Shown: positions 32,901-41,731, numbered from the stretch's first letter. The stretch is 64,000 nt of DNA from CAINOH01 sp041663565 (GCA_041663565.1 JBAYMJ010000001.1:26107-90106); one strand, 5' to 3'. Made by a program: numbers and translations. The notes: generated from the sequence alone by a model not told the origin.

Positions 32901-34158
32901 TGTCAGTCGAGAAGTTGGTGTCGCCGTTGCGGGCAACTGCCTTGCCAAGCAGGGTGTCCGAACGCTCGCTGTAGAGGTTTACCTCCGCTGCAAGCGGCTT
33001 GCCCGACTCGTCGGCGACCGAGACGAATATCGGCGAGAGGCCGGAGGATGTCGATGCGGCCATGGTTGCGGTGATGACGTTCTCGTCAGAAGCCACCAGA
33101 TAGTCGTAATAATAGTAAGGGTTGTACTTCCCGAGGTCGGCACCCGATGAGGAGATGCTGACAATTGCCTTGGTGCCTACTGGCACGTTCGCTATCGCTG
33201 CCTGGCCGCCGCTTGTGGACGCGGTGCCTAGGACCGAGCCGAGCGAGCTCGTCAGGACAACCTGCGCCTGCACGGGCTGCTGCTGTGAGTTGATGACCTT
33301 GACTATGACAGTGGTCTTCTTGTCGCACGCGCCGTTTGCGCAGTCGCTGTCCGACTTCTTCAGCGTGACCGTCTGGAGGAGACCTATCTTGGGGTCAATG
33401 CCGAAGTCCGTCGCGTTCGAAAACCCGGTGCGGGTGATGGTGACAAGAAGGGAGTCTGTCGAGGGGAGCTGTATCTTTGAGATGCCCTTCGCGTCGGTGT
33501 TGTACACGCCTATCTGCACGCCTGCAAGCGACTTTGCCTTCACCATCGCGCCCGCGATGGGAAGCCCGTCCTCGTCAACAACCGTGAGGCGGTAAACGTC
33601 GGGCTGCTTCTCCACGTCCTCCATGCTTATCTTGATTGTCGGGGTGCCCGCGGTCACTTCGCCGAGCGAATCGCTGTATTCCTTGAAGTTGGTCGCCGAG
33701 ACGGTCACGTAGAGCTGCTTGCCAAGCGGTACGCCGGAGAACGTGGCCTTGCCGTCGCTGGACGTCGAGGTGCCCAGTATATCGCCGTTCGTGGAGTCGC
33801 CAACGTAGAGCGTGACCGTTGCGCCGTCGATTGCCTGGCCCGACGCGGAAAGGAGCGATATCGAGACCGTGCCGGTCTGGCCCGCGCCGGTTGCGACCAT
33901 GAATATGCCGAGGCCCACGAGGAGCACGACCAGCACGCCTATGGGGAAGCTGGGTATGCCGTTCTTCTCTATCGGCTCGACGAAATACTCGTAAACAGGG
34001 ACCCTAACCTTATCCTCCAGGTAGTCCATCAGCTCGTAGTACTTGTCTTCGACGGAGAAGTACGCCTGCTTGAGCGGGTCGAGCGGCGATGAGTTCTTGC
34101 TTTCCTTGTCGGCTTTTTTTCCCTGAGCTGTTTTTTCGGACTTGTCGGAGGACGGCAT
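26926..34158 (-). CDS. Giant membrane-anchored surface protein 2 (2410 residues)
   Basis: The cytosolic N terminus holds a signature shared with protein 3 (SVEDKYYELMDYLED, then PVYEYFVEPIEKNGIPSFP), followed by a transmembrane segment at ~71-90. Outside are PEGA/carboxypeptidase-regulatory-like repeats (residues ~95-560), a large beta-rich middle, a cysteine-rich block at ~1440-1605 with many CxxC-type pairs (DECESGNCN, CCESGTDC), a Thr/Pro linker near 1640, and a C-terminal half that matches protein 3 in several segments (VLWFHYDPTAMGYAVPKDIT, YLFAYPGQKANTAYDC). More cysteines follow to the end. It has no C-terminal anchor. Role inferred as adhesion or cell-cell contact. Confidence 0.85.
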   Translation of the reverse strand: MPSSDKSEKTAQGKKADKESKNSSPLDPLKQAYFSVEDKYYELMDYLEDKVRVPVYEYFVEPIEKNGIPSFPIGVLVVLLVGLGIFMVATGAGQTGTVSISLLSASGQAIDGATVTLYVGDSTNGDILGTSTSSDGKATFSGVPLGKQLYVTVSATNFKEYSDSLGEVTAGTPTIKISMEDVEKQPDVYRLTVVDEDGLPIAGAMVKAKSLAGVQIGVYNTDAKGISKIQLPSTDSLLVTITRTGFSNATDFGIDPKIGLLQTVTLKKSDSDCANGACDKKTTVIVKVINSQQQPVQAQVVLTSSLGSVLGTASTSGGQAAIANVPVGTKAIVSISSSGADLGKYNPYYYYDYLVASDENVITATMAASTSSGLSPIFVSVADESGKPLAAEVNLYSERSDTLLGKAVARNGDTNFSTDNISSYATAYLAGYLPKAVSGLKPGSREKLVLKKILAGTAGSFEVQVVDADGSTPVAQATLTVRSSDGRNAGYPAVRTNADGAATIGNVSLGVDYAVYADKSPKTGKSALYRAYEGDATKITVKMNPTTAKVVVSTRDAVNDTGIYATVTAYGADMANTSCTTSYSNSYACELTVRAESNVYIHTAASYYETLVSPAMVLSTGDSKAYTAYLLQSAFKDQFFVKFAGLFDEKGNNVTLVDKGRQYDAKFIVNVPSGSASSRMGFMVRAGTVGKDSLAATDSKEKFAILSDGTTTASTDPVFAASYVPSTSCSNDRKSNSEVGYFKWVAFSFANESGSREITVRILSKTDAASSDKLQINYNGWYSAGGSASDTYLRSPEDSTFGSALRSASLDYCYAASNKAVFSVANGRSTCTSSACISLDFSDGTANYGPSYLGEVNSPLVAKVEVRLLKAVESPRIYVGSDNGNMQIRNYSIVTDSESKVLDSSAKAISNVTVQLLPFSDPASLSFYMLPVVPVTSGAFTIRFYDGQTALVSATGYVTLEGEGKMKIVYVKPDRINASQYSDLSIKVADANSGNAITDATVSINETTGSPFDGSVPEPMTGSSVFSSGQGYNGIYTFSDVYPTANGVFEVIVEQPNYATVRQNVSVNSDDFLSVTPLDLDVCGKTDERSIKIRNSLPLNVSIVASSSCAIMSSYVYSQTAYDETSVPTSYYNATSYVAYDSFSQSYKFTLPESRLGIFTVRPAAYGKDCSITFNAEGRDKSRDVQTVKYTTCAADSADKFLSVTPSKVVCTSEEGNCDTSATITVANNLSSDVEGTVSVTIKGTGLVLDSSSALAGAKPGASLAGTGLVAGKTASFDGTLVSLDSGYTFEMARGASTDFTVVPASTNKTLQLLVTAVAGPRKASTTVEIKNCPGTIDPVGPKIVSSYPVSGAVITYQPFNILLTTDKPAVCKLDNLYTFPSGTNSQVHTMAMSLNAGTDTAPLSEGMNVFSATCCNLAENGGKCGTGATVITFNFTVKNATTKANGESCEDDDECESGNCNSTDMCQKASTELCGPLGIVCPDSCESTVKEGDSCKDSLSECCESGTDCISNVCTKTTSNGLGSTCDYYAQNCNNPLTCREKPDDSSKDLCTCNYAHKDDRTLNGCPSDTPVCVQISNMQFGTCVSTSQASNPPVGCYGCIICNSAGTGCAAIPSATPTATATASPAPTGSPVPTATVSPSATPTVTVTPGASSSVVYSLKDKKFYDSTGTTELARYDGCGLLQSCSKKNLGLSPLLPVSGLILEVRNDLGDGSTAKGVTFASLYATLTNMDGTSVTSQDIPKDGSIYVLVTYPPKADVKDMMKTDSSSSWVYLSSTHSTDSYVQIGFNWGSAYLYLVPDFDTSSAKYAFGVGLYDKTDDMFVPFDSDGNAQFAYDTAYTSRTLDKSIYVFSNLLVGKDTMFFRVKTQNSGPLGLYEGTWVNLTPGYIASAAGDANPGVFSYDKIQVKACSTPSSCANENDNLDPLKAVLHPFDSSGIALTHEKMAEEVNAALAELRNLDASCTAYNTKKKTAFNALDLLKLGAVGSTGKRVLPDLYVTANEGGALRVLWFHYDPTAMGYAVPKDITGTFEYPLAAGDSDTRIALPMAGSASSSRPLYLFAYPGQKANTAYDCDLGLTDGTVCSSKCTGSQIYRNSGSYRLINDAEQTIVAGYSTCSEKDVTDKYLNAVSGIVERNPRLCCSSGVSSSDDGACLPLKPDCYLSAAVSTSSTSACPHSSPCDSAGTDAAKCSDANYVSGTNNGLFLYNVYLNPANKCIVPSTGGACTACGLDATCYAAVKTLSAGLTCAQTAVSAPAATPTVSSASPTPAAASTANGAKPGVSVRPFLSGSCAVDAVGSKAGITTDADLASVQISCYPVTGAENCLAKYTASFPDSATIPTTNYVCASQNRIYSGQCYSCNAATEACIVTGSLPGDYYCTAFCKTDSQCASNDCTNPHESATGKYGICNR

Positions 34159-34245
34159 AGGCTAACACTAATTTAAAACGGGCGATTGGGGCTTAAATAG
34201 GTTGCCGTATAGGAAAGCCCGACTTTATGCGGGAAGGTGCGTCGG

Positions 34246-37200
34246 CTACGACGTACTTACTGAGCATATCGACTGTGGCGGGCAGATGTTCGGGAACCGC
34301 TGGTTGAATCCCGGCTCGTAGGGGCAGTCGGGGCTGCCGCAGCTTCCCTCGTAACTGCACATCGAGCATCCCTGACATCGCTTGTCCGACCGCAGGCATT
34401 TCTCGGTCTTTATGCCGCCCTGCACCGTCGGGAACGCCCTCCAGGACATGTCGTCGCAGCCGTTGCCGCCATCCCCGCACATCAGGTATTCCGTGTGGAA
34501 GCTGGACAGCCACTCGGTCCGGATACCGCAAGGTATGGTATAGCAACCGCCACCAGGTGAGCACACCCTGCACATCTTGCAGCTGTCAGGCGAGATGCAG
34601 TTCTTGTCATACTGCGTGTACTCGTAGGTTATGCACCGTTTCTCCGGATACGCCAAGGCGTACGGGTCGAAGCCCTTGTCCTGCAAGCCGCCGTTGAAAT
34701 TGGAGTACTCGAAGTGGGTCGAATCGCACCCGTGGCTGAAGCAGTCAGTGCAGTCCTCGCTGTCGCACGCCCCTGCGGAGTACGCCCTGCTGCCGTCGGA
34801 CTTCACGTAAATCCAGTTGTTGGATGCGGTGATTACGCACGCGTCCTTGCTCCCCGCAACTAGGCACTCGCCGTTGCGCGACATCTTGGACACCGGGCAC
34901 TTGTACTGCGGGTCCTCCTCGGTGAAGCCCGACACCGGGTTTGCGTACGCCGCGCCGCCGGACCCGCCCCCGCCCACGACCACCTTGAGACTACTTGCGA
35001 GTTCGGGAAGCGCCGCCTTCTCGGCGGACGTGCCGTCGCGATAGAAGTTGCCCTTGCTGCCCTTGACGTAGAGCGAAGACTCGGGCGTGTTGCACACCCC
35101 GCCGGGGTACTCGCAGAAGTAGCCCATGTTGTTGCGCTGCCCGGGGTATGCGAGAAGGTATTTCTGGTACGGCGACGCGAGCAGTGACAGCTTAGCCTCC
35201 TCGTCCAGCGTGCCGGGGTACTCGAAGGAGGGCGTGATGTCCTTTGCAGGGCCGTAGCTCATGCTTGCGGGGTTGTACTCCAGCCACACCACGTGCATCA
35301 TCGCGCCTTCCTCGGCCGCGAGGAACACGTCGGAGAACCCGCCGCTGCCGTCGCCGATGCGAAGCGCATCAGTCATTGCGGAGCTGAAGATTGAATCCTT
35401 GCCCAAGTCCGAATACGTCTTGCGCAGGCTTGCGGTCTCAACCATCGCGCGGCTCGCCTTGGACGACATCGCCGAGTAGGCCACCGCGCCGCCGCCTGTA
35501 GAAAGCGGGTCCGCAAAGAATGCCATGGCCGACCGGGCCAGGGTGAGATTGCTGCTCCTGTGGCTGGTCTGCTTGACTGAATTTATGTGCATCGGCCAGA
35601 CGTAGAAGGTCTGGTCGAGGTTGGACGCCGAGCCGAGGTTGCTTATGCCGTTGAAGCCCGGCCGGACTATCTTGGAAGGCTGGGAGGATGTAGTGCCTAA
35701 CCCGAGGCCGTACGCGCCGGAGAGCATCACGTTGCTGAACAGGAACCCGGAGTAGCTCTCGCCGTGCTGCGGGCTGAAGTAGTACGCGTCGAACGAGGAG
35801 AGGTCGTTTGCGTACGGCACGAACAGGTTGAGACTGTTTTCGAACACGCCTGCGCTGAAGGCGTAGTTGTCCGTGTTGACCACGTTCGGCTGCACCGCAA
35901 GGGGCACCGAGGTCCTGCCGGAGCCGAAGTCGGGCATCACGTTCAGCGTTGCTGAAAGCGCGGAGAACCTGACCCGGCCCTCCGAGCTCGGCAGGTAGCC
36001 CGCGCCGTATCCCCAGGAGTTGGCATCAATCACGCTCGGGTCCATGTCCGGGAACGTCACGAGCACGTCCCTCACGCCGTTCGCCGCCACGTCTATCGAT
36101 GAGGTTATCTTCGTGCCGCCAAGCTCGTACACCCCGAGCCTGTTGCCGTCGGTGTCGAACGATACGCTCCCCTTTGCTGCCTTGTGCGAGTTGTCTATGC
36201 GCAGCACGAAGCCCGCCGAGGGCACCATGGACGAGACGTCGAGGGTCACTTGCGCTGATGACAGTGCTGCGCCGTTGAGGTAGAACGAGTTGAGGTCGGT
36301 CCGGTAGGACACGAGCTTGCTTGCCGCGACGGGCGCGGGGTCGGTGCAAACGAACTGGTCCAGGTCGCACACCTGCGGGGAAGTGCACTCGGAATCCTTG
36401 GTGCAGCGCGTGCCGGTTACGCAGGCGTTGTTGCTGCATATCTTTCCGGACGGGCAGGTGGTCTTTTCGGTGTCGCGCGTGCATTCGACGCACGCGTACG
36501 ACTTGGTGCAGGCCTTCTGGGTGGACGTGCAGCCGTTGTCGGGATAAGTGGAAAGCGGGTCGCAGCGGAGGCACTTTCCTGCGCTGCCGCACACCAAGCT
36601 GTCGCAGCAAAGCTGGCCCTTGTCCGTCTTGGAGCAGGCCGTGAACTCCTTCCTGCATTGCGCGGCAACGCACTTGAGAGTGGAGGTGTCGCACACGCTG
36701 CTTGCGTTGCAGTAGGTGTCGTTGCGGCACCCTGCTGTGCAGTTTCCGTTGACGCATATCTTGCCAGTCCCGCACATGGCCTGTTCGGTTGCCTGCGTGC
36801 ACGGGGCCGGCGAAGGGGACGGGCTTGGCGACGGCGAAGGCGATGGCGACGGGGTGGGAGTCAAAGTCGGGGTCACGTACTGGAAGTCGAAGCTTATCGG
36901 GACGTTCGCAGTCGTGCACTCGCCGCCCTTGCTGGACGGGTTGCAGCAGCCGACGTAAGCCGTGTTGTAGCCCGGCTTGAACGCAAACGGCGTGCCCGAA
37001 CCCTTGTTGTAGACCAAGTCGGTGCCGTAGTCGTAAGTACCGCCGGAGCTGGACTTTTGCGAGAGCAGGTAGGGCAGCTGCTTTGCGGCCACGTTTTTCG
37101 GCCCGATGCGGCAGTACGCGTAAGTGTCAACCGTGACAAGCGCCGGGACGGACTCTGTGGTGATCTTGGCGTAGTCCTTGGGCGAATAGGAAATGATGTC

Positions 37201-40200
37201 CGGCGCGGCCTCGCGGGTGGGCACCGGGCAGTTGTCAAATGGGATGGTGATGTTTGCCACTCGGCTTCCGTCGGTCGAGTTGAACGTCATCATGACAGTC
37301 GAGTTTGCTGTCATCGGGTACAGCGTAAGCGACGTCCTGCTTCCCCGCGGCACGGCAAAGAACAGCGGGGTTGAAAGCGACTGGTTGGCGCCTCCAATCT
37401 CCACCAGGAGGCCGGGGGCGTACGCCTGCACGGTGACGGACCCGGGCGCGGACAGGGTGTTTGAGACGTTCAGGACCGCGGGCCGGTTGCACCTGTGGCT
37501 GCTTGCGGTGTTGGAGACGCGCGAGGGCGACACCGAGAGGAACTCGCTGGACGCGGATTCCGCGCAGTTTGAATAGGCGACCGTGCGAGTTGACTGGCTC
37601 CCGTCGCGGGCGGACGCCGTGATTGTGACCGAGCAGGACTTGCCCCAGGCTGCGGGGGCTATGGTGATGCGGCCCTGGCTTTGGAAGCCAAGCGGGAGGA
37701 AGTACGTCAGGCCGGACTGGATTATCTGCGACGTGTTGTCGGTCCACGGCGCGTCGGTGCCGTTGCGCACCTGCGAAAACCCGGTCACGCCGATGCACCC
37801 GGATTTGGATGCGGTTACCGAGACGTTCGTGTCAAGCACGTGGCCGTTGTAGACGTCGACTTCGCCCTCCTCGCCGCACGCCTCGACATCCGAAGTTTCT
37901 ACGGATAGGAAGTCGACGCCGTCGACCGTAATCTGCTCCCTTGCGTCGAGGTAGTCCGGGTGAGTTGCCACTATGTCGAACGCACCCTTTTCCGACGTGA
38001 ATACGTTGGGAATCCAATATTTGCCCGAGATTCCCTGCAGCGGGTCCGCAATGGAGCCTCCGAGCACGGAGTACTTGCGCCCCGAGAACGTGGTGCCGGT
38101 AGTCTCGTTGAGGGTGATGAGCGCGTCCTCTACTGCCGAGGAGGAATAGTAGTCGGAAAGCGAGACGTTGAGCGTGTACGTGCCCGCGACGCTCATGTTG
38201 TCGGGGGTTGCATAGATGCGGAGCTTCCCGACCCCTGTCTGGGTGACGTAGCCGTATGCGCGCGAAAGCTTGGTGTCGCCGTCGTAAAGGTCGGCGTAGA
38301 ATGCCGAGAAGTCGGCCTTGTCCGCAAACGTCACGTTGAGCAGGATTACCGCGCTCGAGTAGAACGGCGTGAGGTTCAGGTCAACCCCAGTCCTTGCGCC
38401 CGCGTCACCCGAGAGGTTCTGCACGTCGGTCGAGACGTTGTATTCGTGCAGCCGCGCCTTCTGCGAGGCAGAGAAGACGACTATGCGCGGGTTGACAACG
38501 GCACGGAGCAAGTCAACGCTCACCCGGGCGTAGAACGACCTGCCGATTATCCCCTTGTATTGGGAAGTCTGGTTGGAGTCGGAATCGTAGAAGCCCACGC
38601 TTATGCACGCGTTTGTGCCGCAGTAGGATTTTCCCGAACCGACCGAGTAGTCGCGGTAGTCGGATTTTGCGTAGCACCAGTCGCGGGTCTCCGAGCGGTT
38701 CGACGAGCCGAAGTCGGCATCTGCCGGGATGTGCAAATAGGAATCGACTGCGCTTGACGGGGTGTACCACGCCGAACTTGAGACGCGCAGCTTCTCGTCG
38801 GTGTACGCGTTGTCCTTCACCAGGACGCGCGCGACCACTTCACGCACCCCGCTTGCGTTGTCCAATAGGTAGTAAGCCCACTTGTAGTAGCCCTGCTCGT
38901 TCGACGAGTTGCGCACGTCGGGAGTACAGGACACGGAGGGCCGGTAGGAGTAGCTCATCAGGTTCACGGGCACCTGCGGGTATTGCTTGGGGATTATCGC
39001 GAAGTGCTCGAGCGGGTCGAGCGCGCTGCGGTTGTCGAAGCCCGCAGTGCCTATGCGCAGGATGAACCCGGCCTTGTATGCCGAGGCGTTCGTGGGGATG
39101 TTGACTATGAACTTAGCGTCGTACTGCGCACCGCGCTCGACTGAGGTCACGCTGTTGCCCTTGGAGTTGAAAAGCCCGGTGTACTTGACGCTGAACTGGT
39201 CCTTCAGCGAGGACGGGAGCATGCTTGCGACGTAGCGCACGCTTTCGGACTCGGAGAGCACGAAAGGCGAGGACGAAAGCTTCTCGTACCCGGAGCTTGT
39301 GACTTCGACGGTGACCGGGATGCCCGAATATACTGTCAGCTCGCAAGACGTCGTGTTGGAAGTGCGCACCTGACAGGACGTCGTTGGCATCCCGCTTGCC
39401 CTTGCAGTTGCGACCGCATTGACAGGGTTGCCCGTGAGCACGTCAACAGGAGCAACGTCGATTTTTGCTGTCGAACGGCCGAATACAATCGTGACTTTTT
39501 TCGCGGCGCCTTCCGCCACGGAAAAGAGCGCGCTTCTTGCGCTCTTGGACGGCTTGTCCGCAAACGCATAGTAGCTTGCTCCAAGCTCAAGCCCCGGGAT
39601 TATCGCGCGGCCGTCCGCGTTGGTTGACTGCTGGGGGTATGCAAGGAAGCGACTATCGGAGCCCTGGATGGATATCACCGCGCCGGATACCGGCGTCGTT
39701 GCGTCGGCGTCAAGGGTTGTCACTTGGACCGAGCCGTTGTTGCTGCCGGTTATTTTGCGCAGCGTAACCAGCGCGTCCACGCCCGGCCGCAGGCCGAGCG
39801 CGTTTGCGGCGAAATACCCGTCAGAGTACGCAGAGGCGTAGAGCGTGGAGTTTGCGCAGATGTCGAACGAGGCCGTACCGTTAAGCGCGGGCTTGCGTGC
39901 GGCGTACGAATTGGTGGACTCGAGGTAGAGGGTGACTTCGCACGATACCGGCAGCCCGGACTCGTTCTGGACGTAGACGCGGAGCGTGCCGCAGGTTGAG
40001 TTGGTGGAGTTTCCTTCGGCTTTCGAAAGGAAACCCAGGGCGAACTCGTTGACGTCGTCCTCAGCGACGAGCCGGCTGGAGTAGTACTCGAAATATTTTC
40101 CGGTGTCGTTGCTTGCCGCGGTCGCGCTGATGTAGAACTCCGTGCCCTGCGGGACGTCGAATGATGCCCTGCTGTCCTGGGTGCGTTTAGTCCCAAGCCC

Positions 40201-41142
40201 GCTTCCCGCGACCGTGTAGAGTGAGACCTCGGCGGACACCGCGCCGCCAGTCGAGTTGGACGCGACGGCCACCACCTTCACCGTGCGCGGCTTGAACGAG
40301 TCGGCCTTCTTGGCAAGGGTCACGGTCTCGGTCATGAGGCGCGATGCGTCCACGAGCCTGCCGTACACGCTCTCGTATCCGTCCTTTTCCACGTCTATTG
40401 CGAGGAACTCGCGCGTTGATATCGCAAACTGGGCGGCCCCGAACGCGTTGGTAAGCTGAATCCCATCATCAAGGAGCGTGCCCGTTGCCGTGTGCGCGGT
40501 GACAGTTGCGCCGAGCACCGGGAGGTTGGAGTCGTCGCGCACAAGCAGCTTGAAGTTCGTCTCTTCAGGCGACAGGGACTCGAGCTCAAGCTGTGCAAAT
40601 GGCGCGTCGCGGGTAATCGGCGCAAGCGGCTGCAGGTACTCCTTGAAGTCCGGCGCCACCACGGTGACGAAAAGTGAAACTCCCAGCGGGACCTTCTCGA
40701 ACACTGCCACGCCGCTGTAGTTTGAAATCCTGCTCGCTATCCGCGTGCCGGTGTCCGCGTTGTCCACAAAAAGCGTGACGTTGGCTTCGCTTACGGGGTT
40801 GCCGTCCGTTGAAACCAGGCTTATCGCAACCGTTGCGGTGTTGGGCGCAAGCGCAAGCGACGCGAGCCCGAACAGCGCGGCAAGCAGCGCGATTACCGAA
40901 AGCACCGCGACCGGAAAGCTCGGGACCGAGGCCGACTCCACCGGCTCGACGAACTTCTCGTACACGGGTATCGCCCGCTCGTCCTCAAGGTAGTCCAAGA
41001 AGGAGTAATACTTGTCCTCGACGGAATAGTAGGCGTCCTTGACTGCTTTTGCTGCGGATTGCCAAGGCTGGCTGTCCTGCTTTTCCTGCCCAACACCCTG
41101 CTTTTGGCCCGCTTTCTGCGGCCCAGCTGGCTTTTGTGCCAT
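34246..41142 (-). CDS. Giant membrane-anchored surface protein 3 (2298 residues)
   Basis: Paralogue of protein 2 over its whole length. The cytosolic signature is SVEDKYYSFLDYLED then PVYEKFVEPVE, followed by a transmembrane segment at ~76-98 and PEGA-like repeats. A pure (PS)n linker lies near residue 1436 and is followed by a Dickkopf/EB-like cysteine block (CGTGKICVNGNCTAGC; ~1450-1614). In protein 2 the block comes before the linker, so the order is swapped. C-terminal segments match protein 2 (VWLEYNPASMSYGPAKDITP, YLLAYPGQRNNMGYFCEYPG). The last 150 residues are rich in CxxC pairs. Exported and probably glycosylated on the PS linker (inference). Confidence 0.85.
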   Translation of the reverse strand: MAQKPAGPQKAGQKQGVGQEKQDSQPWQSAAKAVKDAYYSVEDKYYSFLDYLEDERAIPVYEKFVEPVESASVPSFPVAVLSVIALLAALFGLASLALAPNTATVAISLVSTDGNPVSEANVTLFVDNADTGTRIASRISNYSGVAVFEKVPLGVSLFVTVVAPDFKEYLQPLAPITRDAPFAQLELESLSPEETNFKLLVRDDSNLPVLGATVTAHTATGTLLDDGIQLTNAFGAAQFAISTREFLAIDVEKDGYESVYGRLVDASRLMTETVTLAKKADSFKPRTVKVVAVASNSTGGAVSAEVSLYTVAGSGLGTKRTQDSRASFDVPQGTEFYISATAASNDTGKYFEYYSSRLVAEDDVNEFALGFLSKAEGNSTNSTCGTLRVYVQNESGLPVSCEVTLYLESTNSYAARKPALNGTASFDICANSTLYASAYSDGYFAANALGLRPGVDALVTLRKITGSNNGSVQVTTLDADATTPVSGAVISIQGSDSRFLAYPQQSTNADGRAIIPGLELGASYYAFADKPSKSARSALFSVAEGAAKKVTIVFGRSTAKIDVAPVDVLTGNPVNAVATARASGMPTTSCQVRTSNTTSCELTVYSGIPVTVEVTSSGYEKLSSSPFVLSESESVRYVASMLPSSLKDQFSVKYTGLFNSKGNSVTSVERGAQYDAKFIVNIPTNASAYKAGFILRIGTAGFDNRSALDPLEHFAIIPKQYPQVPVNLMSYSYRPSVSCTPDVRNSSNEQGYYKWAYYLLDNASGVREVVARVLVKDNAYTDEKLRVSSSAWYTPSSAVDSYLHIPADADFGSSNRSETRDWCYAKSDYRDYSVGSGKSYCGTNACISVGFYDSDSNQTSQYKGIIGRSFYARVSVDLLRAVVNPRIVVFSASQKARLHEYNVSTDVQNLSGDAGARTGVDLNLTPFYSSAVILLNVTFADKADFSAFYADLYDGDTKLSRAYGYVTQTGVGKLRIYATPDNMSVAGTYTLNVSLSDYYSSSAVEDALITLNETTGTTFSGRKYSVLGGSIADPLQGISGKYWIPNVFTSEKGAFDIVATHPDYLDAREQITVDGVDFLSVETSDVEACGEEGEVDVYNGHVLDTNVSVTASKSGCIGVTGFSQVRNGTDAPWTDNTSQIIQSGLTYFLPLGFQSQGRITIAPAAWGKSCSVTITASARDGSQSTRTVAYSNCAESASSEFLSVSPSRVSNTASSHRCNRPAVLNVSNTLSAPGSVTVQAYAPGLLVEIGGANQSLSTPLFFAVPRGSRTSLTLYPMTANSTVMMTFNSTDGSRVANITIPFDNCPVPTREAAPDIISYSPKDYAKITTESVPALVTVDTYAYCRIGPKNVAAKQLPYLLSQKSSSGGTYDYGTDLVYNKGSGTPFAFKPGYNTAYVGCCNPSSKGGECTTANVPISFDFQYVTPTLTPTPSPSPSPSPSPSPSPAPCTQATEQAMCGTGKICVNGNCTAGCRNDTYCNASSVCDTSTLKCVAAQCRKEFTACSKTDKGQLCCDSLVCGSAGKCLRCDPLSTYPDNGCTSTQKACTKSYACVECTRDTEKTTCPSGKICSNNACVTGTRCTKDSECTSPQVCDLDQFVCTDPAPVAASKLVSYRTDLNSFYLNGAALSSAQVTLDVSSMVPSAGFVLRIDNSHKAAKGSVSFDTDGNRLGVYELGGTKITSSIDVAANGVRDVLVTFPDMDPSVIDANSWGYGAGYLPSSEGRVRFSALSATLNVMPDFGSGRTSVPLAVQPNVVNTDNYAFSAGVFENSLNLFVPYANDLSSFDAYYFSPQHGESYSGFLFSNVMLSGAYGLGLGTTSSQPSKIVRPGFNGISNLGSASNLDQTFYVWPMHINSVKQTSHRSSNLTLARSAMAFFADPLSTGGGAVAYSAMSSKASRAMVETASLRKTYSDLGKDSIFSSAMTDALRIGDGSGGFSDVFLAAEEGAMMHVVWLEYNPASMSYGPAKDITPSFEYPGTLDEEAKLSLLASPYQKYLLAYPGQRNNMGYFCEYPGGVCNTPESSLYVKGSKGNFYRDGTSAEKAALPELASSLKVVVGGGGSGGAAYANPVSGFTEEDPQYKCPVSKMSRNGECLVAGSKDACVITASNNWIYVKSDGSRAYSAGACDSEDCTDCFSHGCDSTHFEYSNFNGGLQDKGFDPYALAYPEKRCITYEYTQYDKNCISPDSCKMCRVCSPGGGCYTIPCGIRTEWLSSFHTEYLMCGDGGNGCDDMSWRAFPTVQGGIKTEKCLRSDKRCQGCSMCSYEGSCGSPDCPYEPGFNQRFPNICPPQSICSVSTS

Positions 41143-41200
41143 AAGAAACTACGAACTGATAACGAGAGTTCCTAATTAATACCCTTTGAATAATAGCTTC

Positions 41201-41238
41201 CCAAACGATAATTGGACAGGCCCCAAACAATAATCGGA
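41201..41238. promoter_or_regulatory. Two 16-bp direct repeats in a divergent promoter
   Basis: CCAAACGATAATTGGA (41201-41216) and CCAAACAATAATCGGA (41223-41238) agree at 14 of 16 positions and are 22 bp apart, two helical turns. They lie between giant protein 3 and the divergent YdjM-like gene and could be a shared operator. Confidence 0.4.
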
Positions 41239-41249
41239 AAGCGTTTTTC

Positions 41250-41690
41250 ATGGCAAGGTTCTGGACACACGTTGCAGCCGGAGTCGCTGCTTTTCTTTGC
41301 GTAAACTACTACTTGTACGGCGCGGCCATAGGCGCAAATTCGGCGGTGCTTCTTGCCGCAGCGCTGCTTGGCTCGATAATCCCCGACGCGGACGAGCGCC
41401 ACACGCGGCAGTTCAAGCTAATCGTAATCGTGGTTTCGGCAATCGCTTTCGTCTACGCGTACAACGCAACTGGAGCGGACGGGGCGGGCTCGGTTGCATG
41501 GGGATTGGGCGCTGCAATCGTCGCGGGCCTTGTCGTCCTCATCCTCAAGCCCAAGCACAGGGGGATGGTGCACTCGCTTCCAGCAGCCGCAGTATTTTGT
41601 ATGATAGTCCTGCTGCTGCGCGGGCCCGATGCCGCTGCTGCCGGGCTCCTTGGTTTCCTTTCGCACCTTGCGCTTGACGCTATTTCCTGA
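41250..41690 (+). CDS. YdjM/DUF457-like membrane protein
   Basis: A 146-residue polytopic protein with the DUF457/YdjM pattern of conserved polar residues: WTHVAAG at the N terminus, GSIIPDADERHTRQ after the second segment, KHRGMVHSLPAAA in the middle and FLSHLALDAIS at the end. The family is often annotated as membrane-bound metal-dependent hydrolase; the activity is unproven. It has about four or five membrane segments. It is divergent from giant protein 3 and convergent with the next gene; a second, more distant member is at 57480. Confidence 0.8.
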   Translation: MARFWTHVAAGVAAFLCVNYYLYGAAIGANSAVLLAAALLGSIIPDADERHTRQFKLIVIVVSAIAFVYAYNATGADGAGSVAWGLGAAIVAGLVVLILKPKHRGMVHSLPAAAVFCMIVLLLRGPDAAAAGLLGFLSHLALDAIS

Positions 41691-41731
41691 CGTTCACGCC
41701 GGCGCGCCCGGAATTCCGACAGGCCACGCGC

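Noticed and set aside
18146..41142. Many long open frames on the plus strand opposite the giant genes.
   Set aside because: High GC content gives long antisense frames. They lack ribosome sites and have arginine- and serine-biased, non-protein-like composition.
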